A stretch of DNA of 64,000 bases from Pseudomonas kilonensis (GCF_001269885.1 NZ_LHVH01000022.1:1-64000), one strand, 5' to 3'. Positions 25,534 through 34,088 are shown, counted from the first letter of the stretch. Notes: generated by a model not told the origin, from the letters alone. Numbers and translations: made by a program.

Positions 25534-26280
25534 GCGCACGGTCAAGCCCAGCACCACGGTGATGAACACCGGTCGGATGAACTTCGCACCGCCGCTGATG
25601 GCGGTGCGAGCGCCGAAGAACGCGCCAATCATCACCGACAGGCCCATGCTCAGGCCGATGACCCAGTCCACTTGCCCGGAAAAGATGAACACCGACAGCG
25701 CCGCGATGTTGCTGACGAAGTTCATGCTGCGGGCCACGCCGCTGGCCTTGACCAGGTCGATGGGGTAGAGCAGCAGGCTGCTCACCGTCCAGAACGCCCC
25801 CGTACCCGGCCCGGCCACGCCGTCATAGAAACCCAGGCTGAAGCCTTGGGGCGACTGCCATGTCTTCTTGATCGGTGCGTTGCTGTCTAGCGGTGCCTTG
25901 GGCGTGCCGCCGAACAACAGGTACAGGCCGCAGGCGAAGACGATCACCGGCAGCATCTTGTTCAGCCATTCAGCGGGCAGGTAATGGGCGACGATGGCGC
26001 CGGTCAGGGCCCCGACCAGGGTGCCGACGAGGGCATGAGTCCACTGCCTTGGGTGGAACAGCTTGCGCTTGTAGAAGGTGAAGCTGGCCGTCGCCGAGCC
26101 GAAGGTCGAGCTGAGTTTGTTGGTCCCTAAGACCAGGTGCGGCGGCAAGCCTGCTGTCAGCAGCGCCGGCGTGGTCAGCAGCCCACCACCACCGGCGATA
26201 GCGTCGATGAAACCGGCAATGAAGGCGACAACAGCAAGGATAGCGAGGGTAGTGAGGTCAACACTGAGTTCAAAAGGCAT
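25501..26280 (-). CDS. TSUP-family membrane transporter (TauE/SafE, YfcA-like)
   Basis: This 259-aa inner-membrane protein has about eight predicted helices. The duplicated family motifs are visible: GFIDAIAGGGGLLTTPALL (residues 21-41), TNKLSSTFGSATASFTF, and in the second half GFYDGVAGPGTGAFWTVSS and MNFVSNIAALSVFIFSGQ. TSUP proteins export or import small organic acids and sulfur compounds such as sulfite or sulfoacetate. The substrate cannot be inferred here. The gene is convergent with nudC and their 3' ends overlap by 33 bp. It is probably monocistronic. Confidence 0.92.
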   Translation of the reverse strand: MPFELSVDLTTLAILAVVAFIAGFIDAIAGGGGLLTTPALLTAGLPPHLVLGTNKLSSTFGSATASFTFYKRKLFHPRQWTHALVGTLVGALTGAIVAHYLPAEWLNKMLPVIVFACGLYLLFGGTPKAPLDSNAPIKKTWQSPQGFSLGFYDGVAGPGTGAFWTVSSLLLYPIDLVKASGVARSMNFVSNIAALSVFIFSGQVDWVIGLSMGLSVMIGAFFGARTAISGGAKFIRPVFITVVLGLTVRLAWQHWFSVA

Positions 26281-26384
26281 GGAATAGGCTTATTCGGCAG
26301 GTTGCAGAAGAGCTGCGGGGGAGGCCGGTATGTTACCCATAATGGTGCACGGCTGCGACAGCCACTAAGATCGGCGACATTCCC

Positions 26385-26411
26385 CGTGGCGAGGGAGCTT
26401 GCTCCCGCGGG
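26385..26411. repeat. Single REP sequence
   Basis: CGTGGCGAGGGAGCTTGCTC followed by CCGCGGG is a single REP hairpin of the GTGGCGAGGGAG type. It lies in the 390-bp gap between the TSUP gene and tRNA-Cys. Apart from this REP and the tRNA promoter the gap shows nothing recognisable. Confidence 0.85.
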
Positions 26412-26514
26412 GTTGCTCAGCAGCCCCAAAAGCCTTCCACCCTCCACCTGACAGCCGAATGTGTTTGCCTGGCGGAAGCTGGCCGGTGGACGAATTTTTT
26501 TTGAAATCAAGGGG

Positions 26515-26543
26515 TTGCCAGCCTAGGCAAATGAGTACATAAT
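26515..26543 (+). promoter_or_regulatory. Sigma-70 promoter for the tRNA-Cys/tRNA-Leu region
   Basis: A -35 box TTGCCA (26515-26520), 17-bp spacer and -10 box CATAAT (26538-26543) match the consensus at ten of twelve positions. Transcription would start near 26550 and run about 120 nt before the tRNA-Cys gene, giving a long 5' leader to be trimmed. Confidence 0.65.
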
Positions 26544-26672
26544 TGCGCCCATCGAACGCACTGGGACGTAAAAAATCTCAATGTTTTCAAGGAGATAGCG
26601 ACGCATAGGTGTCCTGTATCCTGATCAGGTTTGTACACGGTTGATGTGGTTGCATTGCATCAAGCGTTCTGA

Positions 26673-26746
26673 GGCCGAATAGCAAAATGGTTATGCAGTG
26701 GATTGCAAATCCACCTACGCCGGTTCGATTCCGACTTCGGCCTCCA
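26673..26746 (+). tRNA. tRNA-Cys (anticodon GCA)
   Basis: This 74-nt gene has the acceptor stem GGCCGAA/TTCGGCC, anticodon stem GTGGA/TCCAC with GCA at 26705-26707, T-loop GGTTCGATTCC, and CCA encoded at 26744-26746. A hairpin terminator follows. Confidence 0.97.
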
Positions 26747-26751
26747 CTTTT

Positions 26752-26791
26752 AAAAAGCTCTGTAGATCTATGATTTACGGAGCTTTTTTAT
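26752..26791 (+). terminator. Terminator-like hairpin after tRNA-Cys
   Basis: AAAAAGCTC (26752-26760) pairs with GAGCTTTTT (from 26780) and ends in a T run. The long loop is partly self-complementary. The tRNA-Leu gene starts 150 bp further and may need its own promoter. Confidence 0.75.
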
Positions 26792-26940
26792 TTGCGAAGC
26801 ATTGAAAGGTTTTGTCTTGAAAAGGGCATGAGCTACCTTGCTTCGCAGGGGAGGGATGTATATATTCCCCCCTCTTGCTGCACCAGCCAGGGCATCGGCC
26901 ATCAGATTCTGCCGACGTTCCCATGGCTAACCGCGCTACC

Positions 26941-27027
26941 GCCCGAATGGCGAAACTGGTAGACGCATGGGACTTAAAATCCCCCGCTCGTAAGGGCGTG
27001 CCGGTTCGATTCCGGCTTCGGGCACCA
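26941..27027 (+). tRNA. tRNA-Leu (anticodon TAA)
   Basis: This 87-nt class II tRNA has the acceptor GCCCGAA/TTCGGGC, anticodon loop CTTAAAA with TAA at 26975-26977, a long variable arm (CCGCTCGTAAGGGCGTG region), T-loop GGTTCGATTCC and encoded CCA at 27025-27027. Confidence 0.97.
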
Positions 27028-27238
27028 TCTAAAATCAAGGGTTTGCGAGCGAAAGCTAATGCAAACCCTTGTTCGTTTCCGCTTCTGAAAACTGTCATGG
27101 AGCGGAGCTCAAGCCTCTGGGCATTTTCACGCGCGAACCTCTACACTCGGCGCTGAGATTAGGGTGAAGTGGCCAGGCGGATATCTCCCGTCCAGGCCCT
27201 GTCGAGCACGCTAATCCTTAACCATGGAGAGGTATCGA

Positions 27239-27724
27239 GTGAAAACAATCGCAACGATGAGTCTGTTGGCCTTGATGAGCAGCAGTGCCGCATACGCTGG
27301 AGAGACAACGTCCGCCGATGGGAAAACCCTGGCCGTGAACTTTGGCGAGCCGACGGTCAAGCAAGTGCTGCATTATCGGAAAATGTACGACAAGAAGCCC
27401 TTTCCCGATGCGGAAATTTATTACTACAGCAACGGCTTGTACAAGATCATCTCTCAGGGAGAAAACCATTACGGTGTCTATGTCTTGCAGGGTCAACACA
27501 CCGACGAGACCTACACCGTGAAGTTCATCTCCCTGCCTTCCCCGGACTGGGGAAATAAAACCGCGTATCACCAGCTCACCTTCATTCGAGGTGATGCACA
27601 GAACGTGTTTATCCAGAACGCGATTGTCGACACCGGCGAGGCCATTGCCCAGCAGAACGGGACCTACACCCAGGAAAAGAACACCGTGCTCAATCCCATC
27701 AGTACCGCTTGGAGCAAGAAGTGA
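27239..27724 (+). CDS. Small secreted/periplasmic protein of unknown function
   Basis: This 161-aa protein starts at GTG 27239, which has GGAGAGG at ideal distance. The ATG at 27224 lies on that ribosome site and is less likely. A signal peptide (TIATMSLLALMSSSAAYA) would be cut before GETTS. The mature part is rich in Tyr and strand-like (KQVLHYRKMYDKKPFPDAEI, LYKIISQGENHYGVYVLQGQ, NVFIQNAIVDTGEAIAQQNG). It has no Cys after the signal. I recognise no family. It is a single-gene unit followed by a bidirectional hairpin. Confidence 0.78.
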   Translation: MKTIATMSLLALMSSSAAYAGETTSADGKTLAVNFGEPTVKQVLHYRKMYDKKPFPDAEIYYYSNGLYKIISQGENHYGVYVLQGQHTDETYTVKFISLPSPDWGNKTAYHQLTFIRGDAQNVFIQNAIVDTGEAIAQQNGTYTQEKNTVLNPISTAWSKK

Positions 27725-27765
27725 GTTCATTGCGCCAAAACTGAGTTTTTATTGGCTTATAAAAC

Positions 27766-27799
27766 AACAGGTTGCATGATATTTATCATGCAGCCTGTT
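27766..27799. terminator. Bidirectional hairpin between convergent genes
   Basis: AACAGGTTGCATGAT (27766-27780) pairs with ATCATGCAGCCTGTT (27785-27799) over 15 positions with one G-T pair and an ATTT loop. It lies between the convergent 27239-27724 and 27826-28188 genes and can serve both strands, though the T runs are short. Confidence 0.7.
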
Positions 27800-27825
27800 C
27801 GGTTTAAGGCATCGGGGTCGACGCC

Positions 27826-28188
27826 TCACAATCGCCGGCGAAACGCCTCGAGAATATCCCGCGTGCCTTTTTTCATTTGCAACTGAGCAATGGCATCCAG
27901 CGGGTGCCAGAGGCAGTCGATGATTTCATTCTGTGGCCGGGCCGCCGTTGAATCGGTGACTGACGCTTCGAATACGTGATGCTCGGTTTGCCCGTCATTG
28001 ATTCGCATCAGGTAGAGCAGGTTCTCGACGTCCAGGCCAGTTTCCTCTGCCAATTCCCGGATGGCTGCCCCGGCATGGGTTTCACCGCGTTCGACGGTAC
28101 CGCCCGGCAGCGCCCAGCGGCTATTGGCTTTGCGAACCAGCAAGATGTGGCGATTGTCCTCGCAGATGACGGTCGCTCGAATTTTCAT
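27826..28188 (-). CDS. Nudix hydrolase (small, MutT-like)
   Basis: This 120-aa protein starts at ATG 28188 (minus strand). A TTG four codons upstream is possible. It has the complete Nudix box GGTVERGETHAGAAIRELAE plus ETGL (residues about 31-54), with all catalytic Glu residues of REXXEE present. The preceding strand region (ATVICEDNRHILLVRKANSR) is typical of 8-oxo-dGTPase/ADP-ribose hydrolase-like enzymes. The substrate is not predictable. It is a lone gene on the minus strand. Confidence 0.9.
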   Translation of the reverse strand: MKIRATVICEDNRHILLVRKANSRWALPGGTVERGETHAGAAIRELAEETGLDVENLLYLMRINDGQTEHHVFEASVTDSTAARPQNEIIDCLWHPLDAIAQLQMKKGTRDILEAFRRRL

Positions 28189-28473
28189 GGTCGTGCTCAA
28201 TCAGTGACTGTCATTAAAGTGAAATATAACTGCAATATTTGCGCCTGGCATTAGCTGCTTCGTTCAAATGTCGAGTTTTTCAAGGTCTTATCCAATACGA
28301 CCGCGACGGAGCGGGACAGACTGAGCCTATTCGTGCCTGCCATCGCTCCAATCCATCTCTCCGACCGCTAGCACTAGGTTTTCGACCGGTTATCGCCTCA
28401 AATGAATCAGCTTCAAAAAAATGAATCCATGTTGGGTGCATTGGCCGGCCCCAATAGGGGAAGGAAGCGAGAA

Positions 28474-28659
28474 ATGACCACCGTTGAAGACTTCAAGATC
28501 AAATCCCATGAGCTCCTGGTGGAGCTGGATACGGCCACAGCGGAAATGATGAAGCTCATATGTGTTCATCAAATGAGCGGATCGACTTGGGATGAGGCGG
28601 TCCAGCGTCAACATGAAGCCTATGAGCAATGGGTCACTTATCTGAATGAGCGAGGGTAG
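28474..28659 (+). CDS. Small hypothetical protein
   Basis: This 61-aa protein starts at ATG 28474, which has AAGGAAGCGAG upstream. An in-frame ATG at 28402 has no ribosome site. It is wholly helical by composition (FKIKSHELLVELDTATAEMM, WDEAVQRQHEAYEQWVTYLN) and soluble, with one Cys. I recognise no family. The good ribosome site and amphipathic pattern support a real gene, but the size limits certainty. The 285 bp upstream of it contain nothing I recognise. Confidence 0.55.
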   Translation: MTTVEDFKIKSHELLVELDTATAEMMKLICVHQMSGSTWDEAVQRQHEAYEQWVTYLNERG

Positions 28660-28856
28660 GTGCCATGCGCGCGCCTCGGGCCGTGAGGGCGGCGGGGCCT
28701 CCACAAGCGGTCAATAGCAGGATTCTGGCATTCATGTGGTTCTCCCGTTGCGGCTTTTGCGCCAGTGCCTATCAATTTCGAGGCGCAAAAAATGTCCGCG
28801 TTCCATCAGTTTTCCAACCGGTAGAACTCAAAGGGAAACACCTCTGACGTGGGGCC

Positions 28857-29087
28857 TCAGCGAAACTTGGGTAGCGGCGGTTCAGCGGGCTTGAGTGACG
28901 TCAGTGCGCTCTGGATCGACGGGGCGTCCTTGTCGATGTCGTTGAGCCGATCCCGGATACGCACCGCGGTAGGGTGCCCGCCTTGGTGGTCGACCCAGTC
29001 GGCGATTTCCTTGCAGGCTGCCGCGAGCCTGGCCTGACGCGATTCCAGCAGGGTGAGCAGGGTGGTGATGGACTCTTTTTCGGACAT
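28857..29087 (-). CDS. Small hypothetical protein
   Basis: This 76-aa protein starts at ATG 29087 on the minus strand behind GGAGGTGTGAC, a strong ribosome site. It is helical and soluble (ITTLLTLLESRQARLAAACK, EIADWVDHQGGHPTAVRIRD) with a Pro-rich end (KPAEPPLPKFR). I do not recognise a named family. Codon use matches neighbouring genes. The 197 bp between this gene and 28659 hold only a weak open frame. Confidence 0.65.
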   Translation of the reverse strand: MSEKESITTLLTLLESRQARLAAACKEIADWVDHQGGHPTAVRIRDRLNDIDKDAPSIQSALTSLKPAEPPLPKFR

Positions 29088-29239
29088 GTCACACCTCCAT
29101 TCAGGGGTTGATGAGGCAGCACAAAACCCGCCAGGGGCGGGCTGTGCCGTGGTTTAAGCGTAGTTGAGTTATTTCGGATCTGTCGAAGAATCCGGCGCCC
29201 GGTCAGACAACCGGCGCGCCGGAAACGGTACGCGTGATT

Positions 29240-29494
29240 TCAGCCGGACTCCTTGACCCAGGCTGGCGCGACGCTCGCCCGCCAGCGCACATCGGTAATG
29301 CCGTATTTTTCCGCAAGGGGCTTGGAAACCCGCTTGACTTTTTCCCTGCCGAATTTCGGTATGCGCCCGACCCCCGCGTCGCAGCTGGCCCAATGCCAAG
29401 CCTCGGAGTTATTCATCGCTTCTGCGCGAATAATGAATGACTTGGGTTCGCCATGAAGCATGTAGTCAATGATGTAAAGCGATGGCCCGCCCAT
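29240..29494 (-). CDS. Small hypothetical protein, DUF6555-like
   Basis: This 84-aa protein starts at ATG 29494 on the minus strand with AGGGAGG upstream. It begins SLYIIDYMLHGEPKSFIIRA, then AMNNSEAWHWASCDAGVGRI and a basic C-terminal half (FGREKVKRVSKPLAEKYGI). From memory this pattern belongs to a small Pseudomonas family (DUF6555). The function is unknown. It lies 153 bp upstream of the other small minus-strand gene, possibly as a separate unit. Confidence 0.7.
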   Translation of the reverse strand: MGGPSLYIIDYMLHGEPKSFIIRAEAMNNSEAWHWASCDAGVGRIPKFGREKVKRVSKPLAEKYGITDVRWRASVAPAWVKESG

Positions 29495-29714
29495 AAATCC
29501 TCCCTAATTAGTCCTATACGGATGGATGCAAAGGCATGCGGAAAATTCCATCGAATTTCCAGACGGTCAAATTAATACCGCCCAGCGTAGAGCGCGGAGT
29601 ACAGCAAATTTTGCAAACAAGGAACCAAACCCGGTTACCCTTCTCCAAGGTGAGCTTCAGCACCAAGGCCAGGGATCAAAGGCGAGGCAGTGCGGCATCA
29701 ACAAAAGGCAAAAC

Positions 29715-30614
29715 ATGAAAAACATCGCCAGGGTGCTGTTCATCGCAGCCCTTGCTATTGGTTTGTCGGGCTGCATTGGCGCCCCCATCGAACTGACGCC
29801 GCAAACCGAACAACGCTTGCGCGAACAACCTCCGATCCGCTTCCTGCTGACGTTCGATGATGGGCCCAGCGCCTCCTCTATCTGGAACCCTAGCCTGGAG
29901 GTGCTGGACGCACTCGCAGACAACCCGGTACAGCCCGGCATCAAGGCGGTGTTTTTCCTGCAGACCCGTGCGCCGCGTGCCGGGGGCAGTGATATTGGCC
30001 GCTCGGTGATGCGCCGTCAGCAGCAGGAAGGCCATGTGCTGGGCTTTCATACGGCGACCTACTGGCACACCAATCACCGGTCCCTGAATCCTGACGAGCT
30101 GGAACAATCGCTCACTCACGGCAGTCGTGATATTGCCGCCCTGAGCGGTGCAGCACCCACCTTGGTCAGGCCACCCTTCTGGAGCTTCGACAGGCGCACC
30201 GCTGCTGCGTACCGACAACATGGCCTGCACATTTTGTTGACCGACCTGAGCGCAAATGACGGCAAAGTCTGGGGCATCACGATGAGTCCGCGGCGGCGGA
30301 TCAACCTGACCCGGCAACTCTCCGAAGTGCGCGAGCGCATCGCCGCCGGGCAATTGCCAGTGGTGGATGGGGTCATTCCGGTGGTGGTGACGTTTCACGA
30401 CATCAATCGTTATACCGCCCGGCATGCTCGCGAATACCTGCAAATCCTGCTCGACAGTGCCAAGGCGACTGGCGTGAGGACCGCCGCCAAGCCGTTCTAT
30501 GATGACCACCAGGCGCTGGCGCGAGCGGCCTTGGCGCGGACGGTCGATCGCAGCACTGAACCCGTGCATTTGCCGGGGCTGTGGGACTGGTTGTGGGATT
30601 CGGATTCCCACTGA
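29715..30614 (+). CDS. Lipoprotein polysaccharide deacetylase (NodB homology, CE4)
   Basis: This 299-aa protein starts at ATG 29715. The lipobox LSGC (Cys20) predicts a lipid anchor. The NodB motif 1 is TFDDGPS (catalytic Asp and metal Asp, residues about 48-54). Motif 2 appears as HTATYWHTNH. Motif 3 is RPPFWS. A late FHDINRY segment supplies the final His. It would remove N-acetyl groups from a cell-envelope or extracellular polysaccharide such as peptidoglycan or poly-GlcNAc; which one is unknown. Motif 2 spacing is slightly unusual for the family. The 220 bp upstream are AT-rich with no clear gene. Confidence 0.85.
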   Translation: MKNIARVLFIAALAIGLSGCIGAPIELTPQTEQRLREQPPIRFLLTFDDGPSASSIWNPSLEVLDALADNPVQPGIKAVFFLQTRAPRAGGSDIGRSVMRRQQQEGHVLGFHTATYWHTNHRSLNPDELEQSLTHGSRDIAALSGAAPTLVRPPFWSFDRRTAAAYRQHGLHILLTDLSANDGKVWGITMSPRRRINLTRQLSEVRERIAAGQLPVVDGVIPVVVTFHDINRYTARHAREYLQILLDSAKATGVRTAAKPFYDDHQALARAALARTVDRSTEPVHLPGLWDWLWDSDSH

Positions 30615-30717
30615 GGGCGCGACGCGTGCAGTGGGTGTCGCGACGTCCGGTTGGCCACCCTGGGCAATCAGCGTGTATGGTAAGCCGTGCACCCTTGGTT
30701 AAAGTCGGAGGTGACTG

Positions 30718-30909
30718 ATGAGTACTGCGATGCTGACGAAAATGCACATCAATGGTTATGACGTGCTCAGCGTAAACAGCGGCCCATGGAGGGTCTGTAC
30801 CCAGGCTGACCGGCTGGGCTCCTTTGCTTCCCGTGAGGAAGCGCTGGCCTACGCTGCCGCATTGCCGACCCGCAGAAGCCGTAGCGGCCGGCCTGCGAAC
30901 ACGAAATAG
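30718..30909 (+). CDS. Small hypothetical protein
   Basis: This 63-aa protein starts at ATG 30718 with a very strong ribosome site (GGAGGTGA, 6 bp before). It begins MLTKMHINGYDVLSVNSGPW, continues RVCTQADRLGSFASREEALA and ends in a basic tail (TRRSRSGRP). The aromatic-strand then SREEALAYA helix pattern resembles DUF2188-type mini-proteins, but the match is too short to be sure. It is probably a real small gene. Confidence 0.62.
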   Translation: MSTAMLTKMHINGYDVLSVNSGPWRVCTQADRLGSFASREEALAYAAALPTRRSRSGRPANTK

Positions 30910-30950
30910 GTAGGGCCGGTACATCCAGCCTTTCGGTGACAGGTACACCA

Positions 30951-31040
30951 TCTCGAGCAAGCTCGCTCCCACCGTTTTTCCGGGTGTTCAGCAATCGTGT
31001 GTTCACCAGAAATCCCCTGTGGGAGCGAGCTTGCTCGCGA
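30951..31040. repeat. REP pair in reversed order
   Basis: TCTCGAGCAAGCTCGCTCCC at 30951 and CCTGTGGGAGCGAGCTTGCT near 31016 are inverted REPs arranged with GCTCCCAC ends facing inward, the opposite of the usual REPIN order. They lie between the small gene and the histidine kinase gene. Confidence 0.88.
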
Positions 31041-31060
31041 TGGTCTTGGGTCAGCTGTGA

Positions 31061-32857
31061 TCAAGTGCGCGCCAACTCCAGCGGGACTTCCAGGGTAAAC
31101 AGGGCGCCTTGCCCCGGTCCGTCGCTATGGACATGAAGGCGGCCGTTCATTTCAACCGCCGCCAGGGCGCAGCTGTGCAAGCCAAACCCATGGCCGTCCT
31201 TGCGGGTCGTGAAACCGTGATTGAAGATGCGGGCCAGGTTCTCCGGGGAAATACCTTCGCCTCGGTCCTTGACGCTGAGGCATAGCGTCGTTTCGTCGAG
31301 GATGCGGATCCCCAGGGTCATTTCCCGTGGGTGCTCACTGATGTGCGACATCGCGAACTTGGCGTTGCTGATCAGGTTGATCAGGATCAACAGCAACCTG
31401 TGCTTGTCCCCCATGATTGCAGGAACGTCCTGATATTCCTTGAGGACGGTGACGTGATGCCGACTGAGCGCGCCCGAGTTCATGCGTAGCGCATCTTCGA
31501 ACAGATCGCTGACATTGAGCGGTTCGATCAGCCTGGCGGCTCCCGCATAGGTTTGTTGGGTGGTGACGATTTCCTTGATGTGATCGATGCTCTTGGTCAA
31601 CTGCGCCAATTCATCGATAAGCAGTTTCTGTTCGGCGGCGATGGAGTCGACCAGCTCGTTGAAATAACGCGGCAGCAACCGGCCTTTTTCATCAAGGGTA
31701 ATGAACTGGCCAAGATCCTCGGCATGCTCATTCATCATTTTGACCGCTTTGGTGAGCCCGAGTGTCTTGCTGGTCCTCAACTTGCGGGTCACAAGCTCGG
31801 CGGAAATATTCACGCTGTTGAGCACATTCCCGACGTTGTGCAACACATTCGTGGCGATTTCGGCCATGCCCGCCATTCGGGCCGCATCCACCAGTTCGCG
31901 TTCGGCCTCCATCAACTCACGGGTGCGTTCCTGCACGCGCTCTTCGAGGCGTTCATTGGACGTTTGCAGCGCCTGGTTGATCTGATTGATCGTGGCGTAA
32001 CTGCGAACCAGCCGCACCGCCAGGTAGATCATCAACAGCGCCATCAAGCTGGCACACACGGCCAGGTAGATATGGTATTGACGGTCGGTTGCGGCGGTCC
32101 TGCGTTGTGTCTCGTTCAACAGCTCATTGATGCTGTCCAGCTCCTGGGCAACCGGAATGACGCTGATGCGATCAAGCAGGTCATTGACGACAGGTTGTTC
32201 CTGGGCAACGGTCTTGACGTGCTGGATCAGGGTCATGAAGGGGCCCTGATAGGTCGCGGGCAATTGGTCGATGTAGGGTTCCAGCTCAGTTAATTTGCCT
32301 TGCGCTTCCCGGGCTTTGTCCGAGCTGGCATCAAGTGCGAACTCCAGTGTCGTCAGGGTCAATTCAAGCACATTGGACGCCGCGGTCAGGCGCTCCATGG
32401 GACTTTCGATGCTCATCTCCTTGAGCAGTGTCTGAAGCTGGTCTTCGACCTGCGGCAGCGCGTCCAGGGACGTGCGCAGATTGGCGTTGTGCTGTTCGAA
32501 TTGCTCTACCAGCGAGGTCTTGTTCTTGACGGCGTCCACATAGCCCTTGCGCCTGGAGGCCCACAGCGCCGCCAAGGGGCCGGAGCTATTGAGTCGCTCC
32601 AACTGCTGCCAGCGGCTGTCCGCCTCCGCTGGCGGTGCCAGTGACAGGTTGTGGTTGACGCCGATCTTCTTCCTGAGGATCTTGCCGTTCCAGTTAGCGT
32701 CGGCCTGCTTGAGTTGGCGGATGAAGTCGCGGGATTCGAAGTAGGTCGATGAGTCGTACGTGTATGACTTGATTAAAAAGAATATCAGTGCGGAAAAGAC
32801 AACAAGCGCGACGGCCAACAGGGCGGGCCATTTATATTTTTTGATAATCGTGGTCAC
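31061..32857 (-). CDS. Membrane sensor histidine kinase
   Basis: This 598-aa protein starts at GTG 32857 (minus strand) with CAGGAGA upstream. Helix 1 is at residues 10-29 and helix 2 at about 263-283 (LAVCASLMALLMIYLAVRLV), with a roughly 230-residue helical periplasmic sensor between them (possibly DAHL-like). A coiled coil follows (ALQTSNERLEERVQERTREL). The phosphoacceptor region ATNVLHNVGNVLNSVNISAE has His340. The ATPase shows the N box LINLISNAKFAM, G1 VKDRGEGI and G2 KDGHGFGLHSCAL. No receiver domain or adjacent response regulator is present, so it is an orphan kinase. The signal is unknown. Confidence 0.92.
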   Translation of the reverse strand: MTTIIKKYKWPALLAVALVVFSALIFFLIKSYTYDSSTYFESRDFIRQLKQADANWNGKILRKKIGVNHNLSLAPPAEADSRWQQLERLNSSGPLAALWASRRKGYVDAVKNKTSLVEQFEQHNANLRTSLDALPQVEDQLQTLLKEMSIESPMERLTAASNVLELTLTTLEFALDASSDKAREAQGKLTELEPYIDQLPATYQGPFMTLIQHVKTVAQEQPVVNDLLDRISVIPVAQELDSINELLNETQRRTAATDRQYHIYLAVCASLMALLMIYLAVRLVRSYATINQINQALQTSNERLEERVQERTRELMEAERELVDAARMAGMAEIATNVLHNVGNVLNSVNISAELVTRKLRTSKTLGLTKAVKMMNEHAEDLGQFITLDEKGRLLPRYFNELVDSIAAEQKLLIDELAQLTKSIDHIKEIVTTQQTYAGAARLIEPLNVSDLFEDALRMNSGALSRHHVTVLKEYQDVPAIMGDKHRLLLILINLISNAKFAMSHISEHPREMTLGIRILDETTLCLSVKDRGEGISPENLARIFNHGFTTRKDGHGFGLHSCALAAVEMNGRLHVHSDGPGQGALFTLEVPLELART

Positions 32858-33089
32858 GCTATTCTCCTGTTCAGGGCGCTTATCGAAGGAGTCGGTGAGT
32901 TCCCGAGGGGGGAGAGATGCTCGAGGAGAGAGCCGAAAGGGAGGAAAGGTAAACGTCGTACGGATGGTCGTGTCGGTTTGCTTTTGCCTGGGTACACGTT
33001 GAGCTCCCTGCTAACGATGAACGTCGGGTTCATGGTTGAGTGTAGCGCTAACGAGAGGGGCCTTGCTGCGGGAGCGCTCCGGGACGGAG

Positions 33090-33116
33090 CAGGCGCGGCC
33101 GGGCAGGCCGCGCCTG
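33090..33116. other. Strong GC hairpin downstream of the band-7 gene
   Basis: CAGGCGCGGCC (33090-33100) pairs perfectly with GGCCGCGCCTG (33106-33116) around the loop GGGCA. It sits 5 bp beyond the band-7 stop on the minus strand and lacks a T run, so it may be a 3'-stabilising or weak termination structure. The rest of the 264-bp gap to the kinase gene shows nothing else. Confidence 0.75.
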
Positions 33117-33121
33117 TAGTG

Positions 33122-34012
33122 TTACTTGATGTCGATGAAGGGCAGGGCGCCGTTCGGCAGCACGGTGGTTGGCAAGACACCATTCCAGCGCTCGGCCTTG
33201 GTCAGTTCCACCAGGTTCTGGTTGCTGGCCAGGGCCTGGGCCCGTGCCTTGATGGCTTCGGCTTCGGCTTTGCCGCGCAACTCGGTCGCCAGCGCGTCTG
33301 CCTTGGCCTGCGCCACTTGCGAATCGGCTTCCGCCTGGGCCTGGGTTACTCGAATCTGCGCTTGCACCTGTTCGGTGGCGAGCTGTTGTTCGCGGGTCTT
33401 GACCTGGACTTCCGCGGCCATGCGCGCTTCGATGGCCTTCTCGTAGGCGTCACTGAAGTCGATGTTCTCGACCTGGACGCTGTCGATGATCACCGGGCCG
33501 GTAATGGTGGCCTTGATGGCCGTGGAAATATCGTTGACCAGTTGGACGCGGTTCTGCACGGCAGCCACGGCGTTGAACTTGCCAAAGACGTTTTCCACCT
33601 GGGTAGGCACCTGGCGGCTGATCATCCGGTCGCGGATGCCTTCAAGATCCTTGAACTGGGTATAGACCTTCGCGACATCGGAAGGCGCGATGTGCCAGGA
33701 CACGGACACCTTGAGCTCGGCGGACTGTTGGTCCTTGCTGTAGGCCTGGAGGTCTTCATAAGCCGTCACTTGGCTCTGGACGCTGATCAGGCGTACCGAC
33801 TCGATGAACGGCATCTTGAAGGACAGCCCTGGTTCAACCACCCCGACCAGCGCCCCGTTGCGCAGCAGCACGCCACGCTCGGTTTCGTCGACCGTGTACC
33901 AACTGCCAAAGAATACGCATAACAAGAGGATGCCCGCGATTGCAGCAACGATGGAACCGATGGTTTTACTGGTCACTTTTCTTTCCTTGAGTGGCTGGGG
34001 AGGGTTTGCCAT
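33122..34012 (-). CDS. SPFH/band-7 (prohibitin/HflC-like) membrane protein
   Basis: This 296-aa protein is on the minus strand, start ATG 34012. An upstream ATG 34045 would add eleven residues over the terminator of tRNA-Ser. One N-terminal membrane helix (IGSIVAAIAGILLLCVFFGS) is followed by the band-7 domain (TVDETERGVLLRNGALVGVV, EPGLSFKMPFIESVRLI, VSWHIAPSDVAKVYTQFKDL). A long helical coiled-coil part contains repeated Ala/Glu/Gln (IRVTQAQAEADSQVAQAKAD). Such proteins form membrane microdomain cages and often modulate proteases. No FtsH or NfeD-like gene is adjacent. Confidence 0.9.
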   Translation of the reverse strand: MANPPQPLKERKVTSKTIGSIVAAIAGILLLCVFFGSWYTVDETERGVLLRNGALVGVVEPGLSFKMPFIESVRLISVQSQVTAYEDLQAYSKDQQSAELKVSVSWHIAPSDVAKVYTQFKDLEGIRDRMISRQVPTQVENVFGKFNAVAAVQNRVQLVNDISTAIKATITGPVIIDSVQVENIDFSDAYEKAIEARMAAEVQVKTREQQLATEQVQAQIRVTQAQAEADSQVAQAKADALATELRGKAEAEAIKARAQALASNQNLVELTKAERWNGVLPTTVLPNGALPFIDIK

Positions 34013-34062
34013 AGCTGTGTCCAATGTTGAAGCTGCAATCGGCATTCTGAATGCCAGACACG

Positions 34063-34088
34063 AAAAAGCCCTGAATAATCAGGGCTTT
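34063..34088 (-). terminator. Rho-independent terminator of tRNA-Ser
   Basis: On the minus strand AAAGCCCTGA and TCAGGGCTTT form a ten-base-pair stem with a four-base loop, then a T run. It lies 13 bp beyond the tRNA-Ser 3' end and just before the band-7 start. Confidence 0.92.

Noticed and set aside
26775..27098. 107-codon minus-strand frame between the tRNA genes
   Set aside because: It runs across tRNA-Leu on the opposite strand and has no family resemblance.
28665..28847. 60-codon plus-strand frame after the 28474 small gene
   Set aside because: It has no ribosome site and a composition without clear coding character. It is too weak to call.
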